NCBI GenBank assembly: GCA_910589415.1
Contig: OU342632.1
Coordinates: forward strand, 34,485,637-34,549,636
Length of the DNA: 64,000 nt
From: Malachius bipustulatus
Lineage: Eukaryota > Arthropoda > Insecta > Coleoptera > Melyridae
Direction: 5' to 3'
Part shown: in pieces, positions 42,256 to 54,289 of the stretch
Layout: each line of letters opens with the position of its first letter
How positions within the stretch are numbered: the stretch's first letter is position 1
Made by a program: the position numbers and the translations under genes
Notes under the pieces: model-generated
Database searches by the model: none
Told to the model about the DNA's origin: nothing
The model's input: the letters and a program-made list of their open reading frames with translations, nothing else

Positions 42256-45011
42256 AGGGTACCTGTATTACCGACACTGGCGCTCATTAGGGTAGCGCAT
42301 TCACTCGTTGACATTCACTTGACATGTAGGCCAGTAGAATCGTCCTCAAAAATGTCCTCAGTTTGCGTTACCATGCACAAATTCTATACTATACAAAATT
42401 CGATACAGGACCTTAAACAGATGTTAAATCCAAATTTGCAGCACCGTGTGATTTTTTTTTACCAAGTTATGCAAAAAAACCTTTTTATTTTATTTTTACG
42501 AATATCTCGGTTGCTATCTATCGCATATAAGCAAATGACATATCATTCTCTTCGTTATGGAATTACCTACAGTTTTTATAAAAATATTATTTCTGTTACA
42601 CTGATAATAAAAATAATATTGAGGTTTAAAGTTAAAAATTATCTTTCGAATAAGGTTTTTTGCAAATTACTTATTTTTTTTGCATTTTAACTCTTAAGCC
42701 CTAGTAGTTTTTTGAAGAACAGTCAATCACCATTACGTTGATTGGTCAATCATGAAAATCCGATAAACGAGTCTCTGGTAATCCACCTGCGAAATTGTGC
42801 ATGTCGAAAATTGGTATTTTATCCGGTTTTTTTTTCGTTGATTTTTTTATCTTTTGTGAGTGGAATTGTAGTGTGTATCTATTTTATTCATGAAAGTGAG
42901 TTTTGTGTGAGATATTGAGATCTGTCAGTGTATGTTTTCCCGGTGGTATCACTTGCGTTCTTAGCTGCGTGAAAACTTCTAGTCACCGTGACTAATTAAA
43001 CGGTCAATTTATATTAACGCGGAAAACACGTCACCAATGTTTTTCTCAGACAACTTGGAAAAGGGTCAGAAAAAACTGAGTTCTACTCTTCAACCAGAAA
43101 AAATCATCTGCAAAAATGTTGTAATATTTTAAATCAAAAAAGCCGAATCGCACGAACTGATTGCGTCAACAGGAAAAGAAGTCTTTATCGCTCTCTATGG
43201 CGGAAACTACGAAAAATCCTACGACGAATTTCGTTTCAACTTTTTCTCCCGCATGGGACAAAAGACAAAATCGGATCTTACTTCTTTACCACCATCAGAG
43301 TGAGCTGGTGAGCTCACCAAATCCGAACATGGCTTGGCAATATCTTGGAAGCGGAAACCTGGGGCTGGAAGAGACATAAATGTGGATTAGAACCCGTAAT
43401 GAGCACTAAAGATCCAATTCCATCTTCACATCTCAAGGTTATTTCGTGTGCATGCACAAAAGATTGCGGGGCAGCTTGTGGCTGCAGAAAAGCAGGACTG
43501 AAATGCTCTGCAGTTTGCAAGAACTGGTCAGGTCAAAGTTGTTTAAACGTCGCGGAAATTACTGATGACAGCAGCGATGATGAAAACATATATTTGCTAA
43601 CCACGGTTCCCCTGCCTCGCTATTATAGCCGAGCTAAGAATTCAGACAAAATTTATTGTGGAATAGTAAACAAAGAAAATGAGGAAGAGCCTGGTCCATC
43701 GAAACGTGCTAGAAAAAAATAGAATTATAATCTTGACTCTTGTAAAAGCACAGTATTGCCTTGATTTAACAAAAACATACTAATAATAATAATTATTGTA
43801 CTTTGTTTAACTGATTATTACTTGATTTTTCTTAAAAAAATACACTCATATGTTTTTTACTTCAAATTTAGCAACTAAGCATGCAATAAAGAAAGTATTC
43901 AAAATAAAGATAATAACTTGTGTGTGTTTTGCAATTTCAAATCTTGAATATTTATGAACAATAAACGTAGAAATGTTGCACATTGAAAGCAAATTAAAAC
44001 AAATGCTCAATTTTTCATGCGAGTTTTCGAGTCGTTGACGAATGTATTCGTCAATTCAAAATTGTACATCACCGACATGCACATGTTTGCGCGTAGATTG
44101 CCGGAGACTGGATTATTGGATTTTCAAGATTGACCTACCAGTGCACAGGTAATTGACTGTTCTTCAAAAAACTACTTGGGCTTTCCAGAGGTAAAATGCA
44201 GAAAAAATAAGTAATTTGCAAAAAACCTTATTCAAAAGACAAATTTTTAACTTTAAACCACAATATTATTTTTATTATCAGTGTAACAAAAATAATATTT
44301 GTATAAAAAATGTAGATAATTCCATAACGAAGAGAATGATATGTCATTTATTTATGTGCGATAGATAGAACTCGAGATATTCGTGAAAATAAAATAAAAA
44401 ACGCTTTTCTGCATAACTCGGTAAAAAAAAATCGCACGGTGCTGCAAATTTGGATTTAACATTTTTTAATGATCCTCTATCGAATTTCGTATAGTACAAA
44501 ATTTGTGCATGATAACGCAAACTCAAAATACCATTCTACTGGCCTAATGGAGATAATTGAACAGCTCTGTATGTCACATTTTTAACAAAGTTGGTCACTA
44601 ACGTAGGTAAGAAATGGGAAAAAGCAACATTTGAAAAATGAAAAAAAAAATTTAACGCAACTAGAGAACTAAAAATCCAATTTCAGAGGTATTTAGAACA
44701 TACTAGAAAGTCTACGAGACTATAGATAGACTTTAGTATTATTTTTAACTCGATATTCCGGTTACTGAAAAAAGGATTTGGACAGACACATGAACAACAA
44801 AGTGATGTATAAATCGCTGCCAATATAGTGAAGTATAAAAATAAGGTGCATCAAAAACCAAAGTTTAACACTAAATTGTGTTCATTTTTGTAAGGTTGTG
44901 CTCTTATGAAAAAACTGACGTTTTTTGAAGTTAATTTGGGATTCTCAACTTTTTGTACCATCGAGAATGCGCTACCCTAGTAAGCGTCAAAGTCGGTAAT
45001 ACAGGTACCCT
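42256..45011. mobile_element. Long-TIR DNA transposon with CXC-domain remnant
   Basis: The left end AGGGTACCTGTATTACCGAC...GGGTAGCGCATTC is matched by its reverse complement at 44964-45011. Inner inverted repeats of about 400 bp (42320-42735 versus 44145-44545) also pair, including 'atgacatatcattctcttcg' and 'gttttttgcaaatta' blocks. The arms differ by many substitutions, so the insertion is old. The middle holds broken coding sequence. No clear target duplication was found. Tips of the same family lie at 1357, 3748-3804 and 11435. Confidence 0.8.
43170..43722 (+). pseudogene. Transposon-encoded CXC (Tesmin/TSO1-like) domain protein, broken
   Basis: One frame gives VFIALYGGNYEKSYDEFRFN and LTSLPPSE. 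After a frameshift another gives TWLGNILEAETWGWKRH, then VISCACTKDCGAACGCRKAGLKCSAVCKNWSGQSC. This order (ALYG, then SLPPT, then WG(W/K)K, then a Cys-rich CxCxxxCGxxCxCRKxGLxC motif) is widespread in insect genomes and is linked with mobile DNA. An internal stop and frameshift separate the halves, so it is not functional as it stands. The C-terminal piece 43345-43722 remains open for 125 codons. Confidence 0.7.
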
Positions 45012-45270
45012 GCTATAATTGTTTGATAAAATTATGAAACAATACGAAGAGCTAGAAGGACCAGTTGCCTATTATTGATATTTGAAAGATGTTTGAAAAA
45101 GTGCAATAACAATGGTCATAATTAACCATCTCACCTTGAGTCTGGAAGTGGGTGGTATGACTTCTTCGTTGAACTGAACTATAATACTTCTTCTCTTAAT
45201 TATCCATTCCAAAATGCGCAATTCGCGTAGTGTTTTACCGGTCTTTCAGAAACCACAGAGTTGAGTTAGT
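45012..45270. other. Short unassigned intronic spacer
   Basis: Nothing is recognised between the CXC element and the dispersed repeat. Confidence 0.35.
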
Positions 45271-45650
45271 AACGAATAGGGCCTTCGATGCGAGGCATCT
45301 TGTCCAGTTTACTCCGGGACCGGACACGTAATTTCCTGTTTATTAAGAATTATAATCATCCTGTTTTTATTTTTCTTCCTCCGTGGAAACGTAACCAGAT
45401 GTCATCACCAATCAACAAAAATCATTAATCAGTACACCTCCAACTACCCGCTACAAAACTAAACCGTAACACAGGGAGTACCGAATAATTTCTAAATTGG
45501 ACAACCCAAAAATGGTGTCTCAGTGAACTCTTTCTTTTGCCGTTAAATAATTCCTTGTTCTGATTTTTCTCTAGCAGACGGTAAAATTGTTTCTTTCAGG
45601 AGTAACGGGAGGGTTGGCCACTCATACCGTTGGAAACTCATTTTGTTAAT
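45270..45650 (+). repeat. Dispersed repeat copy (second copy at 57340)
   Basis: Blocks 'cttcgatg', 'cagtttactc(c/a)gggaccg', 'cgtaatttcctgt', 'ttttcttcctc(c/t)g', 'actacccgctacaaaactaaaccgtaacacaggg', 'aaattggacaacccaaaaa' and 'tctttcaggagtaacgggagggttgg' occur in the same order and orientation at 57340-57665. It is a transposon-derived family of unknown type. Confidence 0.75.
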
Positions 45651-47232
45651 TAATTCTGTTACCTCCAATATAAACGAGCTAGTTATTTGTTTATAGTATA
45701 AAATCTGACCACTAATTTATATTTTGGTAAGATCATAATAGCCATCATTTGGTTCATCGCAGTCCCCGTTTCAATACAAGCACCAGAAAGGCTAAATTTA
45801 AATTTCAAATTAATGATTAAGTAAGCGACAGCGAATAGACGACCGGAAATACAAGAATATTTTATCCTCAACCATAACACATTTATGAATTTAACTGGAT
45901 GAACGGACGGTCAAAATAATTACTCGTTGATTATGAATCAGGCTTCTATGTATTTTCATTCCACGGGCACTAGGTAATAATATAGGGGAAAGAAAAACAA
46001 TAGATTTTAATTATGCCGCTATCGGAATTAATATTCATTGTTTCATTTTAGTAATCCTCTTTCACGGGTCGAGGTTTGATCCGCATTTTAGAAACGTACT
46101 GTATCCATACCGAATAGGGACACATAAGCTACCAGCAAGCCAATATTGAACTGAGGTATTTTGGTGGTATATTAATCCAATAGGGTCCTTAGGGAGCGAC
46201 CGATGCGCCGAACATATTTACCAATCGGCTTTTAGAACCCTCTAGAAATAATCCATTAGCCATGTTTCTAAAATATACCAACCGTAAGTATAAAAATAAA
46301 AGCGCCTTCAGCAATTTGGTAATCATCTTTATTGTTTTGAATTTATTATGGCCGAGTTGTGAGTTTCAAATATTTCACAAGTTGGAGATTTCCGTGGACT
46401 TGACAGTTCCGTAAAACGAGAACCTGGGAAATTATAGAATTTATAAGACTCGTTACGTTTCCACTTGAATAATGAACACTCTTCTCTTCGTTGCTTGTTT
46501 ACGTAGGAGAATACTTCTATAGACTTATGCACTTAAAATCAGCTCTAAGGGATTATGGAATTATCTCGACATTGTACTCTTTTCTGTTATTACTTTCATC
46601 ATAAGACTCCCTACAATAATTCAAGTCTTTATTTTAAATCAGACACTCAAACACAACGCAAATATAACCTATAACAATAATATCCAAAGTCCAAATAATT
46701 AGTTCTTCTTATTTTATTAAACACTAACACAACAGCTCTAATCTCTGATTTCACTTCACTTGTAGGTACAGACTATTTCCAATATCCACTTACACTGTTC
46801 CTTACACTCTTATCCTTCACTCTGCTCTTTACTCTGTGGCTCTTCATTCACTAACTTCCAATCTGAATTCTCTTGAGTGTCTTCAAATTATAAATTGTAA
46901 ACGGTGCTCTTATATACACGTCGGCCGTGGATTCTAGACATTTCTGGACTGGTGACTTCAGCCGTAGAATCTTATGTCACGTCACAGCCATGAATCATTC
47001 ATCATTCATAAGTGAATTTCAAAAAAATTAAAAATAGAATTATGAACGATTCAACGATTTAATAATTTTTAAGTAAGTGTAAGTTAATTTTCGACCAGCG
47101 AGGATTTTTTTATTTTTCGATAAAAGTGGCAACATATGCGAGACGAATTGCAGTCGACACTTCAAATTATATATTGAAGAAAAAAAGTTGAAAAAAATTT
47201 CACGATGTAGAAAATACAGGAAGATACAAATA
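45650..47232. other. Intronic DNA, unassigned
   Basis: AT-rich sequence without recognisable gene or repeat family. The short frames on the minus strand have no domain. Confidence 0.35.
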
Positions 47233-47275
47233 GGGAACAGTCGGGAATAGTCGGGAACAGTCGGGAATAGGTAAC
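47233..47275. repeat. Short tandem repeat, GGGAACAGTC/GGGAATAGTC
   Basis: Four 10-bp units alternate GGGAACAGTC and GGGAATAGTC, with a diverged fifth unit. Confidence 0.8.
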
Positions 47276-47957
47276 AGTACAAATAGGAATGACTTGCCGA
47301 AGTTTTTCCCGATTAAGTCAGTTTTGCCAGCTTTGGGAGCAAAAAACTATATCTACCTTTTTTGTAGGTAATGAACGTCTCTATCGCACTGTTTTGTTAA
47401 TTTTTCGTTCGCTCAAAAAAAAATAGACAAAAAATCGAATCAGAATCAAGCGAAAAATTATAGGTGAGCGGCTAAAAATTAAAGCTGAGCGGCAAAGGAT
47501 TTTTTACCGTTCACCTAATTTTTTATTGAAAAACAATCTCTACATAGTATGTACGTCTATGCTTTCTCTAAGTAACTGTGTAAACAAAATCTCTCCGCGA
47601 TGTACCGTTACCAAGAAAAAATCCTATGGGTGGGACGTTGCAAAAAAAGTACGGCCCTGAACGGGAGCCTTAAAATTTCCGGATCTGGCGCCGTTTTATT
47701 AAGGTCGTATTGGGTGGTGCCAAGGTTCGTTTCTGCCAAATTTCAACTCGATGTGCACCTTTCGGACACTTTTCCTAGGTCGTTCCCGAAAAAGCTAGAA
47801 ATTCCCGAAAAATCGACAATTTCCGGTAACGGTTCCCGCTCATTTTCAATTTCCTACGACGAAATGGCGCCTTTAGAATGTTTCATAAGGAAGTCACACA
47901 CACACAGACCGGGTGACAGACAAAATTGGAAAGGCAGTTTCCGTATAACTACCTATA
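47276..47957. other. Probable decayed repeat upstream of a MITE
   Basis: The 126-codon frame 47600-47980 has no domain and runs into the MITE at its end. The block around 'gacgaaatggcgcc' and 'cacacacacagaccggg' has the look of a multi-copy insect repeat, but there is no second copy in this window to prove it. Confidence 0.4.
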
Positions 47958-48185
47958 CCTCAGTCGGCCAAAAGATATAGTAATAAAAGTGCGCGGTAAG
48001 TTTACAATCCAGGTAGGCAGACCTTATACACAAGAATTATATACACAAACCTTAGAATGCCCTTCTCATGGGTTTACCGGAACCAGGTAACCAATAAATA
48101 AGGCACTATCTGCCTACAGATGTGACTACTTGGACCTTAAAAGTTTGTGCGCAGTTTTATTACTATATCTGTTGGTCGACTGAGG
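47958..48185. mobile_element. 228-bp MITE with TA target duplication
   Basis: CCTCAGTCGGCCAAAAGATA...'gtaataaaa(g)tgcgc' at the left is matched by the reverse complement at the right ('gcgcagttttattactatatctgttggtcgactgagg'). Both ends abut TA. The TA flanks suit the Tc1/mariner superfamily. There is no coding capacity. Confidence 0.8.
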
Positions 48186-48920
48186 TATAGATATCTGAAG
48201 TTAACAACGTTGTCGTAGCAACTTGTATTTTGTCGTATTTTTTCGTAAATTTCCAGTTAAGCTGAAAAGCTTTAGGAAAAGTTCTCCCTTGGTGGATGTA
48301 CTGAATTTCCGAGGTAGCCATACCAGACCGGTCTTCTGCCGCATGCGCTGAGTTCGCAACAGGAACCTGCAGCCTATCCTGTACGATGAGTTGAGCCGCG
48401 AGGGTACCCGATCGAGCTAATTATTCATAGGATACTTTATTTTTTTATTGGCTCCTGAGGAATCTCCTATGTCCATATTTACAACGTGTTGAGATGTGAT
48501 AACCCCCGACGTGAACTTTTTTACGAAGGAGAAAAGACACCCTGGGCATGGTTTTCCCTCTCAGGGTAGTGCCGGACTTCTACCTTCTAAAACCTATCTG
48601 TTTGTATCCCAGACTTCACTACGGAACTGTCTCTCGACATCATTTCAGAGCGAATTTTGTACCATTTCTTATGCTGATTCCGTTTCTCCCTCTCCCTTCC
48701 CTCTTATATTCGAGTCTAGCATACCAGCTATTGCGCTCCATTTCCCTTTGCTTTCCAACATTACCTCAGTCCTTTCATGATGTCATTTCTCATGTGTAAA
48801 CAGTATGCGAGGGAGTGACTTCATCGTGGCAGTACCAGCATCCCACCGTGTCTTGTTTACCTATTTCATTCACATAGGAGCCGAGGACAGCGTGGCAGGT
48901 GAAAGAATGAGTCATGTAGT
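48186..48920. other. Intronic DNA, unassigned
   Basis: No gene was recognised. Frames 48496-48780 and 48548-48799 overlap in different phases and have no domain. Confidence 0.35.
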
Positions 48921-49480
48921 GGTTGGATGGACCATCTGGCTTTGGTGATCCGCGCCGAAGACAAAAACATGCCCGAAAAGATAGCTCAATATTCTACGGC
49001 AAAAATAAGGACAAGATGGCAGAAATGGTCATAAAGCTGTCGCCCAGTAAGTCAGAAATGGTGGTCCCAGCCGGGCGAAGAAAAATCAGAAACCTGAGCA
49101 TAAAAATCGAAGATACGACCTACGACAGTGCAGAGCTCCAACGCGGTGAAGTATATGGGGGTTATACTGGGGGAAAGTAAAGAAAACCTTTTTCGCCATG
49201 AACGCCTGCCAAACCTGGTAGGTCAAGTGAAGAAGCGACAGATGCTGGCCAGCGTTGTTAAGCTTCACCCATATGGAGGGGTGCCCTGAAATACAAGTGC
49301 TACGAAAACATGCTAGAGCAGGTTAACAGAATAATGGCAATGAAAACCTGTTCAGCATACCGCACTGCGTCTACGGCGGCGATACTTTTTTTATAGAGGA
49401 GGGAAAAATTCTTCTTGGACACACTAAGCATGTGTCTCTTCCCTCCCAGTATAGGGCTAGATTCACTCGAGCTTATCTCG
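48920..49480 (+). pseudogene. LINE reverse-transcriptase fragment
   Basis: Plus-strand frames read KLSPSKSEMVV, then GRRKIRNLSIKIEDTTYDSA, followed in a shifted frame by a YMGVILGE-like motif (about 49150-49175). These correspond to the RT thumb segment (LSPxKTE...YLGVxxx) of I/R1-group LINEs. Frameshifts and stops follow. It is unrelated in exact sequence to the intact element at 21321. Confidence 0.65.
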
Positions 49481-50090
49481 AACACCTACCAGCTAAAACT
49501 CCTCCTATATGCTTCTTTTACTGGGTTTGCACAGTATCAATTGCACAGTCTACATAACATCAAGTCCAGCAAATTATCTAAATTTATCGACGTTCATCTG
49601 CTTCTTTGACCTTCATTATATGCTTCATAAACTTTACTATATTATCCCAATTATCTTCTCGTTAGATTAGATTGTTAACAAGGTTTTCTGGGGTTATTGG
49701 GCCTCTGATTACTTTTACTAGGTTGTTTCGCTGTACTTTGAACTTGGCACAATGAAACACGTATGTCTGCATCATCCAAAGATGCTCCAATAAGATCTCG
49801 AGGAGTAGAGGAGAGAGACAGCATATACAAGTCAGATGTTGCAGAGACGAGATAAGAGATAAAAGACACAGAGCCTAGAAGACAGGCAAGAAGAACTCTG
49901 ATCTCGGATGTCAAAGAATGGTACAACAAGAAGTGGGGAGAGACTAACCACTACGTGACTCCGAGGCGAACTAAACTCTGAGAATAGAGGCCGACCAGAA
50001 GACGGCGAAAAAAAAACAGGACAGAGCGAGCAGCCTAACAGACCCGCACGTTTCGGGTCGAGTACTGAAGGCGCCTGCTTGCCCGTGGAA
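49481..50090. other. Intronic DNA, unassigned
   Basis: No feature could be supported. Short minus-strand frames of 84-93 codons overlap without domains. Confidence 0.35.
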
Positions 50091-50760
50091 CGAGATCTTG
50101 GAAGGGGCCTCAAATCAGAGTCCTGGTGGGCATGAAAGGGACCATTACCGCGGCAGTGGACCGCTTGACATGGTTGTCAATAGCAGCAAAGGGCTGCCTC
50201 GGCAGGAATGTCTTGTAAGGTTCGTCAATCGCAACAGGAGGGTTTGGAAGGGGACCCTCGATGGGGACCAGATATTGATGTTGATCACCTTAGAAGGGTG
50301 TTTAAATATGACAATGGTAGACATGGAAAGGACTTCTGTCATAAACGATTTGACTTAAAAGGGTTATTAATGCAACAGATGGTATGGAAAGGAACGGCTG
50401 TCTCGGCAGGGATGACTTGAAAGGGTTGTCAACAGCGATAGGGGACCGCAGTCGCGGCAAGAAGAACTTGGAGGGGGGTTTAAAATTAAGGTACTGGCCA
50501 GTGGCCGGTATGAAAGAAGTCATTATCGTGGCAGGGGATGACCTGAAAGGGTTGTTAACCACACTAGAAGGGCTTGGAAGGAGGGGCTTGAATCTTTTTG
50601 AAAAAAAATAGGTCCCTACGTGGCTTCGGGGATCAACTTTAAAGGGCTCATTATTACCGAGGCAGGGGTAAAAAAGCCTCTGTCGAGACAAGAAAGACAT
50701 GGAAGGAGCAAATACGACTTAAAAAGGGTTCGTAATCGCGGCAGCAGAGGGAAATAATTT
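50091..50760. repeat. Degenerate tandem repeat just upstream of the IS6 exon
   Basis: A theme 'ggcaggga(t)gacttgaaagggttgtcaa' with companions 'agaagggcttggaagg' recurs with imperfect spacing at about 50150-50190, 50205-50240, 50350-50370, 50410-50435, 50530-50560 and 50630-50660. Units are roughly 90-115 bp and strongly diverged. The array ends less than 100 bp before the exon acceptor. Confidence 0.55.
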
Positions 50761-50845
50761 TTTAATAAAATGTGAAAGTAATATTAATAAAAACAAATTT
50801 TTTCATCCGTAGAATGAGCAATAACACTTAAACACTTATTTTCAG

Positions 50846-50980
50846 GTGCTTTCATCATGCGGGCCGATAAGCGTCTCCTTTTTCACGGTGGTGGTGTTCT
50901 TCGGTTCCTTCTATCTCATCAATCTGATGCTGGCCGTCGTAGCGCTCAGCTACGAGGAGGAAGCCGAGATTACACAAGAG
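50846..50980 (+). CDS. NaCP60E: Channel exon: domain I S6
   Basis: It encodes [45 protein letters not shown]: the S6 helix lining the inner pore, with the gating asparagine of the LINLMLA motif, and the start of the I-II linker. It is exactly 45 codons with phase 0 at both ends. The acceptor 'ttttcag' ends at 50845 and the donor 'gtgagt' starts at 50981. Confidence 0.95.
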
Positions 50981-51682
50981 GTGAGTTAAAAGCCCCCGCA
51001 AAGTCCTTCAGGGGCGTTCCAGGTACACGCCAAGCTCGCACGAATGGCCCTTAAGGTTATCTTTCAATGGGGGAGTGAAACCGAGGGAAAGGTTATTTGC
51101 ATCTAGCACGTGAATCGGTTTGATAATGATACTTCTCTAGGAGGAATTGTATGTTGCAGGTATCCAGGCGGATTTATGTTATATTGAAAGTATCTACTTT
51201 GGGTCGTGATATTTTTTTATTAATGGATATGCTTCTTTATTTTGGTTTTAATTATTGCAAGGTGTTAAGAGGAACTTATAGGTAATTAGCTATTTCAAAA
51301 TAATTGATCGCGTAATATATTCATTAGCAGCATTGTATTTCCTTCTTCTCTCTATAATTTAATGACACCAATTAAGAGAAATAAAGCGGACTGAATTTTA
51401 ATTAACGTGTTTAATTTCATAATGAGAATAACAAAAAAACATTTATTTTATGCTCCATAAATTTCGAATCATCGGAGCTCTCTCGTTTATCCAAGATTTA
51501 CTTCAAGGGCCGAACACCGAAACGCTTTCTCATAATTAGCTGCTTCTCATGTGCCAGTAACGCTTTCCTCGGTTCATATTGGAAAAGCCTTGATATTTTA
51601 TTCTTAGACGTTTAATAACAAAAAATCGTTTTCACAAAATTTATATTACTTACTTAATTAAATTAAATTAACAAAATCCTAG
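50981..51682. other. 0.7-kb channel intron
   Basis: AT-rich intron without recognisable insertions. The acceptor is 'aaatcctag'. Confidence 0.5.
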
Positions 51683-51948
51683 GAGAGGAAAAAAGAACTA
51701 GTGGATCACAGAGAAGACTCCACGTTCAGTTTCGACCCTTCTTGCATAGACGTGAAAAAGCTGTCGAAGCAAAAAATAAAAAAAATCGACGCCAGGAAGG
51801 GCGTCTTGTTGTCTTCTTACTCGAGGAAGAAGACGAGACGGAAAAAGCGTAACAGAAGCACGAACAGTCCATCGAGCAAGCACAGCGACGCGGGGAGACA
51901 AGAAGACGGCAAAGATTCGACCAAAACTTCACCTAAAGCCATCTCCAG
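51683..51948 (+). CDS. NaCP60E: Channel exon: start of the I-II cytoplasmic linker
   Basis: It encodes ERKKELVDHREDSTFSFDPS, then a strongly basic stretch (KKTRRKKRNRS) and a Ser/Lys-rich tail. DHRxDSTFSFDPS and the following KGVLLxSYSxKKTRRKK resemble DSC1-type channels. The linker is cytoplasmic and rich in possible phosphorylation sites. The start is placed by phase (the previous exon ends at a codon boundary). It ends two bases into an arginine codon before 'gtaaga'. Confidence 0.9.
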
Positions 51949-54289
51949 GTAAGAATTTCACTTTGATTCATCCAATAAACTTTAACATAGGTACCCGATT
52001 TTTCGTCATAAGATTCGTTTATAACCTAAATTCAAACTCGATACTAATTATTTATTTACACTAATATTTAGCACTACTATTTATATTTATTTAGGCATAT
52101 TTATATCGTATACATATACGCGTCGTGAATTCAAACTAAACACATCCATTAGCAGGTGATCTTTTTACACAAAACATTCCATATATAAATATTCTCACAT
52201 CGCACAATTTGTAGATCATTCCAGATAAACAATTCTCGAAAGTTTTGTTCGAATCTGTACTCACTGAAACATTGTATCAAGAGAGCGGTGAAGGGAGGGA
52301 GGGGGGTAATAAAACTCGAATGGTCGATGATGTTATTAACTCTTAAATAGGGGAGACCAGAGCATGCTGTAACAATTTTCTTCTTTTTTTTAGAAAACTG
52401 GCAGCAATAATTCTTTCTGGCTTAGACTGGTAAATACGTATAATTATTAGCGATAAATAAAGCACTTATTATTTTAAAACTCAATGGCAACTGTAGTGAT
52501 TATTAAACATGTAGCTAGATTAATATTAACTTCACTAGAACTAACTAGAGCAGTCACATTAATTAGAGTCATAGTTGTCATACTTTTTGTAAGTTGTTGG
52601 TTTCAGAAGTAGAAATCTGTTATCCTGCGTCGTGGTTTCGTATTGGTGCCGTGACCAGGATAACAGGTGCTAAACTATTACAGCATCAAGTAATGGAGAA
52701 CAATATGCGTCTAGTTGTTCATATATGATTGTGTATTGTTGATTATATAAATGTCTTTTGGTTTCTAGAGCTTCAAGAAAATTTAATTTGAAATAATGAT
52801 TACAATAAATTCAATGTTATTAATAATTGTTGTTGAACTGTGATTGTTTTTCCTTCAGTGTTTTGCAAAATTTGATCGTTGTGGATGTTTCAATCTCTAA
52901 GATGCGTCATTGTATATAGTTTCAAGGTTTCTGCAAGTTTGTAACTGAATAGTTGCAATCAGAACGGCTTAATTCCAGGTTTTTGTGCATTCAGCAAAAT
53001 TATGCATGTTTGTTGCAATGTTACAATCATCATTAGAACATGCCTCGGACTCCCCTAATGGCAAACATCTCCTATAATTAGTAATTAAAATTATATAGGT
53101 CCCTTTTTGATTGGAACGTGCAAGGTTTGTTGTATTTTTTCAAAATGATGTTTAGTATTTATTTCATCATCGAATTATTGAAGTAGGTACTTAGTGTATG
53201 TCGAATAAATTCACATCGGCGTTTATCAATTTCAAATAAGCAATCAATTTTGAATAAGGGATAAAAAATATTCAAATTGTCATTAAATTCAAACAAATAA
53301 CAACCAGAGGATGACAAATTGGATTGATCAATTCGGATACACATAATACAAACGATGTAGTCAATCGGTAATATAAACTGAGGCAATTAGAAATCGAGCC
53401 CATAAATCAAATAATACCAATTTTAATAACCCGAGAGTTATTTGAAAATAGATCCAGGACAAATCAAATTCGTAACTTGTGCCTGGATGGTCCACTGGGG
53501 TAACGCGGTAATTGCGAGCTGGGTCTGAATGACCAATGAATCCAAAGATTAAGATGTAATAGGATTTGCGGATAATAAAAAAGGATGCGTATACTCCTAG
53601 AAAAAGCCATAAAATCACGGCTCAATCACTGAATGTTCATAGTAAAGCAACAGCAGCAAATCGGTTTCTGCACGGGTATTATATAGTCCAGCTTGACGTA
53701 ATCATTAAAATGAATACGTAAAGATATTTACAGATTCATTCACTGCAGATAATTCACATGCTCAATATTAATATTCAAAATGGTGTCAAAAATCATACTT
53801 ATCAACGGATTAAACAGAGGGATGGAAGATATAATATAAGAAAATTATTAAAATAGTTTCAGAAACCTATGGCGAAGCTGCATGGACCCCGGTTAAAAAG
53901 GGAAAAACGACAAAAGCATTGACAGAACTGGGAGATGACAATTGAAAGGCAGGTATAAATGGAGGTAATTACGTTGATCCTAAGCACCCGGCCATTCTCG
54001 AATCGTATAGACGATCTAAAATCTGCTATTGTGCAAGGGGTGTGAAGAAGGTTGTCTATAATAATGATTGAAATGAAATAAAGTAATAACATGGAAAATG
54101 CAATAACTGTAAAGAAAATTTTACTGTCGATAAATAAAGCACCCCTGCAACAATGAATTGTTACGAATTGCGGGTGTAAAAACGCAGAGGACAACATGGG
54201 AGATCTCTCTGCGTGGAGCTTGAAATGCTGCTTCCTCCTACGAAGAGCAGAATGTTCTTTTGCTGTCTTTTTCTCGCCTCCCGGTCGAG
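51949..54289. other. Intronic DNA, mostly unassigned
   Basis: This is AT-rich sequence. At 52644 TGGTGCCGTGACCAGGAT resembles a retroelement primer-binding site, but no flanking LTR pair is visible. The segment 53380-53640 has a minus-strand open frame without domain. Confidence 0.35.

Noticed and set aside
42319..42690. 123-codon ORF
   Set aside because: It lies in the long inverted repeat of the CXC transposon, and its mirror lies in the other arm. Not a gene.
47600..47980. 126-codon ORF
   Set aside because: No domain, and its end overlaps a MITE terminus.
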